Source: Pseudomonadota bacterium
GTDB lineage: Bacteria > Bdellovibrionota > Bdellovibrionia > Bdellovibrionales > JAEYZS01
Assembly (NCBI GenBank): GCA_023427925.1
Contig: JAEYZS010000068.1
Coordinates: 1 to 8,199 of the forward strand
DNA length: 8,199 nucleotides
Direction of reading: 5' to 3'
Part shown: positions 5,404 to 8,199 of the stretch, piece by piece
Numbering within the stretch: position 1 is the stretch's first letter
Layout: each line of letters opens with the position of its first letter
Notes under the pieces: model-generated
The model's input: only the letters and a program-made list of their open reading frames with translations
Database searches by the model: none
Told to the model about the DNA's origin: nothing
Position numbers and translations under genes: made by a program

Positions 5404-6261
5404 ATGACACAGTTAAAAGCATTTTTTGATAAAAACACATGGACACTAACTTATGTTCTCTGGGACGAAAAGACGGCTGATGCCATTGTCATCGATCCTG
5501 TTATGGACTACGATCCAGCCTCTTCAAAGACAAGCGAAGATTCCGCAAGAGAAGTGATAGACTTTATAAAATCAAAACGGTTAAAACTTCACTTTATATT
5601 GGAAACTCACGCGCATGCAGATCATCTTAGCGGTTCACAAATCATCAAAAGAGAATTTCCAAATGCAATCATTGCTATTGGCGAAAAAATCACGGCGGTT
5701 CAAGAAATTTTTAAAGATGTATTTGGACTTCCCGATAGTTTTAAAACTGACGGCTCGCAGTTTGACCAACTTTTAAAAGACAATGAGGAATTCTCAGCCG
5801 GATCTATCAAAATTAAGACTCTTTTTACTCCTGGGCATACACCAGCATGCGCGTCTTATTATATAGATGGAAAAGTGTTTGTTGGTGATGCTTTATTTAT
5901 GCCTGACTATGGTACTGGTAGGTGTGATTTTCCAGCAGGAAGCGCTGTTGATCTTTATCATTCCGTGCATGGGAGGCTTTATGAACTTCCAGATGACACT
6001 GAAGTATATACTGGTCACGATTATCTACCAAACGGTAGGCCGCTAAAATACATGTCTACAATCGCTGAGGAGAAAGAACAAAATATTCAGCTCAAGGCGC
6101 ACACGTCCCTTGAGGAATTTATTAAATTTCGAACAGAGCGAGATCGCACTCTAGCTGCACCAAAGCTGCTTCTTCCTTCAGTGCAAGTCAATATTGATGC
6201 GGGTCATTTGCCAGAGCCTTCTGAAAACGGCAAGCGGTACTTACGTATTCCAATAAGCTGA
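5404..6261 (+). CDS. Persulfide dioxygenase (Blh/ETHE1-like metallo-beta-lactamase fold)
   Basis: This cytoplasmic non-heme iron enzyme of 285 residues should oxidise glutathione persulfide (or related persulfides) with O2 to sulfite and thiol. The metallo-beta-lactamase signature ETHAHADH lies at 67-74 (His69, His71, Asp73, His74), with TPGHTP at 142-147 (His145), FVGDALF at 159-165 (Asp162) and GHDY at 204-207 (His205). By comparison with ETHE1 the iron ligands should be His69, His145 and Asp162, and Arg173 in GTGRCDF matches the substrate-binding arginine. The C-terminal [16 protein letters not shown] block (256-271) is typical of the BigR-linked Blh group. No DUF442 or rhodanese domain is fused. 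The start at ATG 5404 has AGGAG at 5393-5397; the frame is open upstream but overlaps TauE. It is the last gene of the operon. Confidence 0.93.
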   Translation: MTQLKAFFDKNTWTLTYVLWDEKTADAIVIDPVMDYDPASSKTSEDSAREVIDFIKSKRLKLHFILETHAHADHLSGSQIIKREFPNAIIAIGEKITAVQEIFKDVFGLPDSFKTDGSQFDQLLKDNEEFSAGSIKIKTLFTPGHTPACASYYIDGKVFVGDALFMPDYGTGRCDFPAGSAVDLYHSVHGRLYELPDDTEVYTGHDYLPNGRPLKYMSTIAEEKEQNIQLKAHTSLEEFIKFRTERDRTLAAPKLLLPSVQVNIDAGHLPEPSENGKRYLRIPIS

Positions 6262-6291
6262 TAAGAGTAATACATAAGCTCACAAGAAAAT

Positions 6292-6315
6292 ACAATTTTC
6301 CATATGGAAATTTGT
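6292..6315. terminator. Inverted repeat between convergent genes, possible bidirectional terminator
   Basis: A 24-nt dyad centred on CATATG has 11 of 12 pairs matched (mismatch 6296/6311). It lies between the dioxygenase stop (6261) and the permease stop (6323), which read toward each other. It is AT-rich with only weak T-rich flanks, so it is not a textbook intrinsic terminator, but its placement fits one. Confidence 0.4.
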
Positions 6316-6322
6316 CTGGCAC

Positions 6323-7546
6323 TCACTTGCGGACAAGGCCACTAAGCACAATGCCAATTACAAAAACTAAAATACCACCCGCGATGGCTTCTAATGGATG
6401 GCTAAAGGCAATCACGAGGCAACTAACCAATCCTAAGATACTGATCCATTTCGGCCACAGTCGTTCTTTGCTTTTCAGAGTGATGGCTGCGACATTCGCG
6501 ATTGCATAATAAATTAGAATTGCAAAAGAACTAAACCCAATTGCTGATCTTATATCTGCCACACTGATGATCGCCACAATAACTAGAGCTACTGCAACTT
6601 CAGCTACATGTGGAGTCTTATACTTTGGATGTACCTTAGATAAAACTTTAGGAAGATCCGAGTTTAGGGCCATTGCATAAACAGTCCTGCTGATGCCCGC
6701 AAGTAGAGACATCAGTGCTCCCAAGCAGGCAATGGATGCTCCAATTTGTATAAGAGGAGCCATATAAGAATACTTACTAGATTGAACAACTAGAGTAAGT
6801 GGTGATTTAGAGGATTCTAAAATGTGACTATCTACACTTATTAAAGTTGTAACGATCACAGCTAAGTAGACAATTAAAGCGATTCCAAGAGACGTAATAA
6901 TAGCGTTAGGAATTGTTTTTTCGGGCGAAATCACTTCTTCGCCTAATGTCGCAAGTCGAGCGTACCCCGCAAATGCGAAGAACATCATTCCGGCAGATTG
7001 TAAGATTCCATAAAAACCCTTATCAAAGAATCCCGAGAGCCTTTCAAGCTGCACACTCCCTCCCATATGTGGGCTGAGCACAATCAGTGTCAACACAAGC
7101 AATACACAAGTGAGGATGACTCTTGTGGCATTTGCAGTTTTTTTAACTCCAAAACAATTAATAGTTGTGAGGGTGAGTACTGCCAATATTGCAGCTAACT
7201 TGGGTAATTCCGGGAAAGCATAATAAGAGAACGTTAAAGCCATAGCTGTGCAACTTGCAATCTTACCTATGACAAATCCCCAGCCAGCTATATAGCCCCA
7301 GAAATGGCCTATTCTTTTTTTAGCATAAACGTATGTCCCGCCCGACTCAGGATAGAGAGCTGCAAGTTGTGCCATTGTGGTTGCGTTTACGTAGGCTACG
7401 GCTCCTGCAATCAAAACACCAAATATCAAGCCTGTACCCGCAGCAATCACTCCAGGCGAGATAGATGCAAAAATACCGGCACCAATCATGGCACCTAAGC
7501 CAATAAAAACTGCGTCAATTAAATTTACTCGCCTCGATAAGTTCAT
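6323..7546 (-). CDS. APC-family amino acid permease, paralog 2
   Basis: This is a complete permease of 407 residues with about 12 hydrophobic segments, a normal length for the APC superfamily. It carries GLGAMIGAGIFASISP (16-31), FFAFAGYARLATLGEEV (189-205) with ISPEKTIP following, and a conserved LLAGISRTVYAMALNSDLP block (281-299) including the cytoplasmic HPKYKTP (306-312). The ATG at 7544-7546 is forced by an in-frame stop at 7559-7561, and no Shine-Dalgarno is visible. It matches the permease at 1-1019 codon for codon without gaps; similarity stops at the start codon, so the two copies have different immediate upstream DNA. A TTATGCGCCA-type inverted repeat like that at the fic promoter lies 134-162 nt upstream. 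The substrate is unknown, probably an amino acid or amine. Confidence 0.92.
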   Translation of the reverse strand: MNLSRRVNLIDAVFIGLGAMIGAGIFASISPGVIAAGTGLIFGVLIAGAVAYVNATTMAQLAALYPESGGTYVYAKKRIGHFWGYIAGWGFVIGKIASCTAMALTFSYYAFPELPKLAAILAVLTLTTINCFGVKKTANATRVILTCVLLVLTLIVLSPHMGGSVQLERLSGFFDKGFYGILQSAGMMFFAFAGYARLATLGEEVISPEKTIPNAIITSLGIALIVYLAVIVTTLISVDSHILESSKSPLTLVVQSSKYSYMAPLIQIGASIACLGALMSLLAGISRTVYAMALNSDLPKVLSKVHPKYKTPHVAEVAVALVIVAIISVADIRSAIGFSSFAILIYYAIANVAAITLKSKERLWPKWISILGLVSCLVIAFSHPLEAIAGGILVFVIGIVLSGLVRK

Positions 7547-7679
7547 CGCAGCAGCAGTTTACACTATTTTGTTTCTGAATCCACACTATTTGACCGAGTG
7601 GTATTGGCGCGCCGAAGATCTGCTAATTCGAAAGAGCAAAAAAATATCGCCTCTGTGGCTTTTATCTGAATTCACACTT
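7547..7679. other. Intergenic region upstream of permease 2 with short direct repeats
   Basis: This is the 133-nt gap between the DUF2238 stop and the permease start. It contains TCTGAAT(C/T)CACACT at 7574-7587 and 7665-7678 (13 of 14 identical, 91 nt apart), ACACTATTT at 7561-7569 and 7583-7591, and an isolated GGCGCGCC palindrome at 7606-7613. I could not place a convincing promoter. Confidence 0.45.
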
Positions 7680-7708
7680 TTATACGCCACAATTAAGCTG
7701 GCGCATAA
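7680..7708. promoter_or_regulatory. Second copy of the 10-9-10 operator, upstream of permease 2
   Basis: TTATACGCCA at 7680-7689 and TGGCGCATAA at 7699-7708 flank a 9-nt spacer. It differs from the fic-promoter repeat at 2111-2139 by one base in 20 and has the same spacer length, while the spacer sequences differ. It overlaps the last codons and stop of the DUF2238 gene. Its operator role is inferred from the repeated architecture. Confidence 0.65.
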
Positions 7709-8199
7709 AATGTATTAAAGTAGCCCAATAGATCAAGATGAAAATGTAGCTACGTGACCCGGAAAAGGAAGCTGGCACCTTAATTTTTAAGATACCGTAT
7801 GCGATGCTTGCACCGATGATGGCGAGTAGTTGGTCTTTTTGTGAGTCCCAGATATCTCCTTGAGCGCCAGTGTAGGCCAAGCCTACACTGCTATTCAGAA
7901 TAACAAATGCTCCAAACTCCAAAAGCTCATAGATCGTAGATGTTGCAAGGACGATTAACCACGCAAGGAGTGAGCGCATTGAATCACTTAAACTCCCTCG
8001 CCCATTAAATAACTCTTTTAGTGGCAAGAATAATAGCAATCCCCACAGAAAATGAACTATGCGATCATAGTTATTGCGCTCCCAACCTAAAATTGAATTC
8101 AATGAGTGGCCAAATATTCTATCAAACAAGGCATCATAAGGAACAAAAGAATATGTATAGTGGGCACCGATAAGGTGTAAAGATACAAAAATAAATAAG
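7680..8199 (-). CDS. DUF2238 (YjdF-like) inner-membrane protein, 5'-partial
   Basis: 172 residues are visible, running to the right edge with no stop, so the N-terminus is missing. A TTG at 8127-8129 is open but not the likely start, because the 23 residues before it (HLIGAHYTYSFVPYDA near their end) belong to the DUF2238 consensus. Other family blocks, counted from that TTG as residue 1, are ERNNYDRIVHFLWG (17-30), YELLEFGAFVI (63-73) and QGDIWDSQKDQLLAIIGA (89-106). Several hydrophobic helices are present. The family includes E. coli YjdF and has no established function. The stop codon (7680-7682) lies within the inverted repeat described separately. It reads in the same direction as permease 2, 133 nt upstream of it, so co-transcription is possible. 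Confidence 0.85.
   Translation of the reverse strand, partial: LFIFVSLHLIGAHYTYSFVPYDALFDRIFGHSLNSILGWERNNYDRIVHFLWGLLLFLPLKELFNGRGSLSDSMRSLLAWLIVLATSTIYELLEFGAFVILNSSVGLAYTGAQGDIWDSQKDQLLAIIGASIAYGILKIKVPASFSGSRSYIFILIYWATLIHFMRQLNCGV

Noticed and set aside
7488..7718. Plus-strand open frame of 76 codons across the permease 2 upstream region
   Set aside because: It spans the start of one gene and the end of another on the opposite strand, with no ribosome site and no recognisable family.
8127..8129. TTG start for a 149-residue DUF2238 protein
   Set aside because: The frame continues upstream to the window edge with residues matching the DUF2238 consensus, so the gene is 5'-partial instead.

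Overview
The window is AT-rich bacterial DNA, densely coded on both strands. The best lineage clue is the gene at 2501-3271, a regulator of the TIGR02147/DUF4423 family. From memory of that family it is concentrated in Bdellovibrio-like bacteria (Bdellovibrionota) and Fibrobacter. A Bdellovibrionota-like genome is therefore my best guess, but it is an inference from a single family plus low GC.

Layout from left to right. (1) On the minus strand, a Fic-domain protein with a C-terminal winged helix (1052-2110) is followed 32 nt later by an APC-family amino acid permease (1-1019, running off the left edge). They probably form one transcript. (2) The 390-nt gap at 2111-2500 is unusually rich in repeats: a cluster of TTATGCGCCA half-sites at the fic start, a perfect GTCTCAA/TTGAGAC palindrome, a 10-nt-periodic RTTTCR array, a hairpin, and three TGGTAACCA repeats with an 11-nt period. 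(3) The DUF4423 regulator is on the plus strand. (4) A persulfide-response locus follows: a minus-strand ArsR repressor of the BigR/SqrR/YgaV type faces a plus-strand operon of two half-size YeeE/YedE (Sulf_transp-type) membrane proteins, a TauE/SafE exporter and a persulfide dioxygenase. A 34-bp AT-rich palindrome sits over a near-consensus promoter between the repressor and the operon. (5) On the minus strand, a second APC permease (6323-7546) is about 77% identical to the first by my hand count, aligned without gaps at a constant offset of 6,527 nt. (6) A DUF2238 (YjdF-like) membrane protein, 5'-partial at the right edge, completes the window.

How the parts may work together. Locus (4) matches the known bigR-type operon. 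Persulfide or sulfane sulfur should oxidise the paired cysteines of the repressor and free the promoter. The dioxygenase then turns (glutathione) persulfide into sulfite and thiol, TauE exports sulfite or related anions, and the YeeE pair moves thiosulfate-like sulfur compounds. The less expected signal is a 10-9-10 inverted repeat, TTATGCGCCA-N9-TGGCGCATAA. It occurs at the fic promoter (2111-2139) and again, with a single mismatch, at 7680-7708 upstream of the second permease. This suggests that one DNA-binding protein, plausibly the winged-helix Fic protein itself, controls both permease paralogs. That regulatory model is inference; the repeat identity is seen directly.
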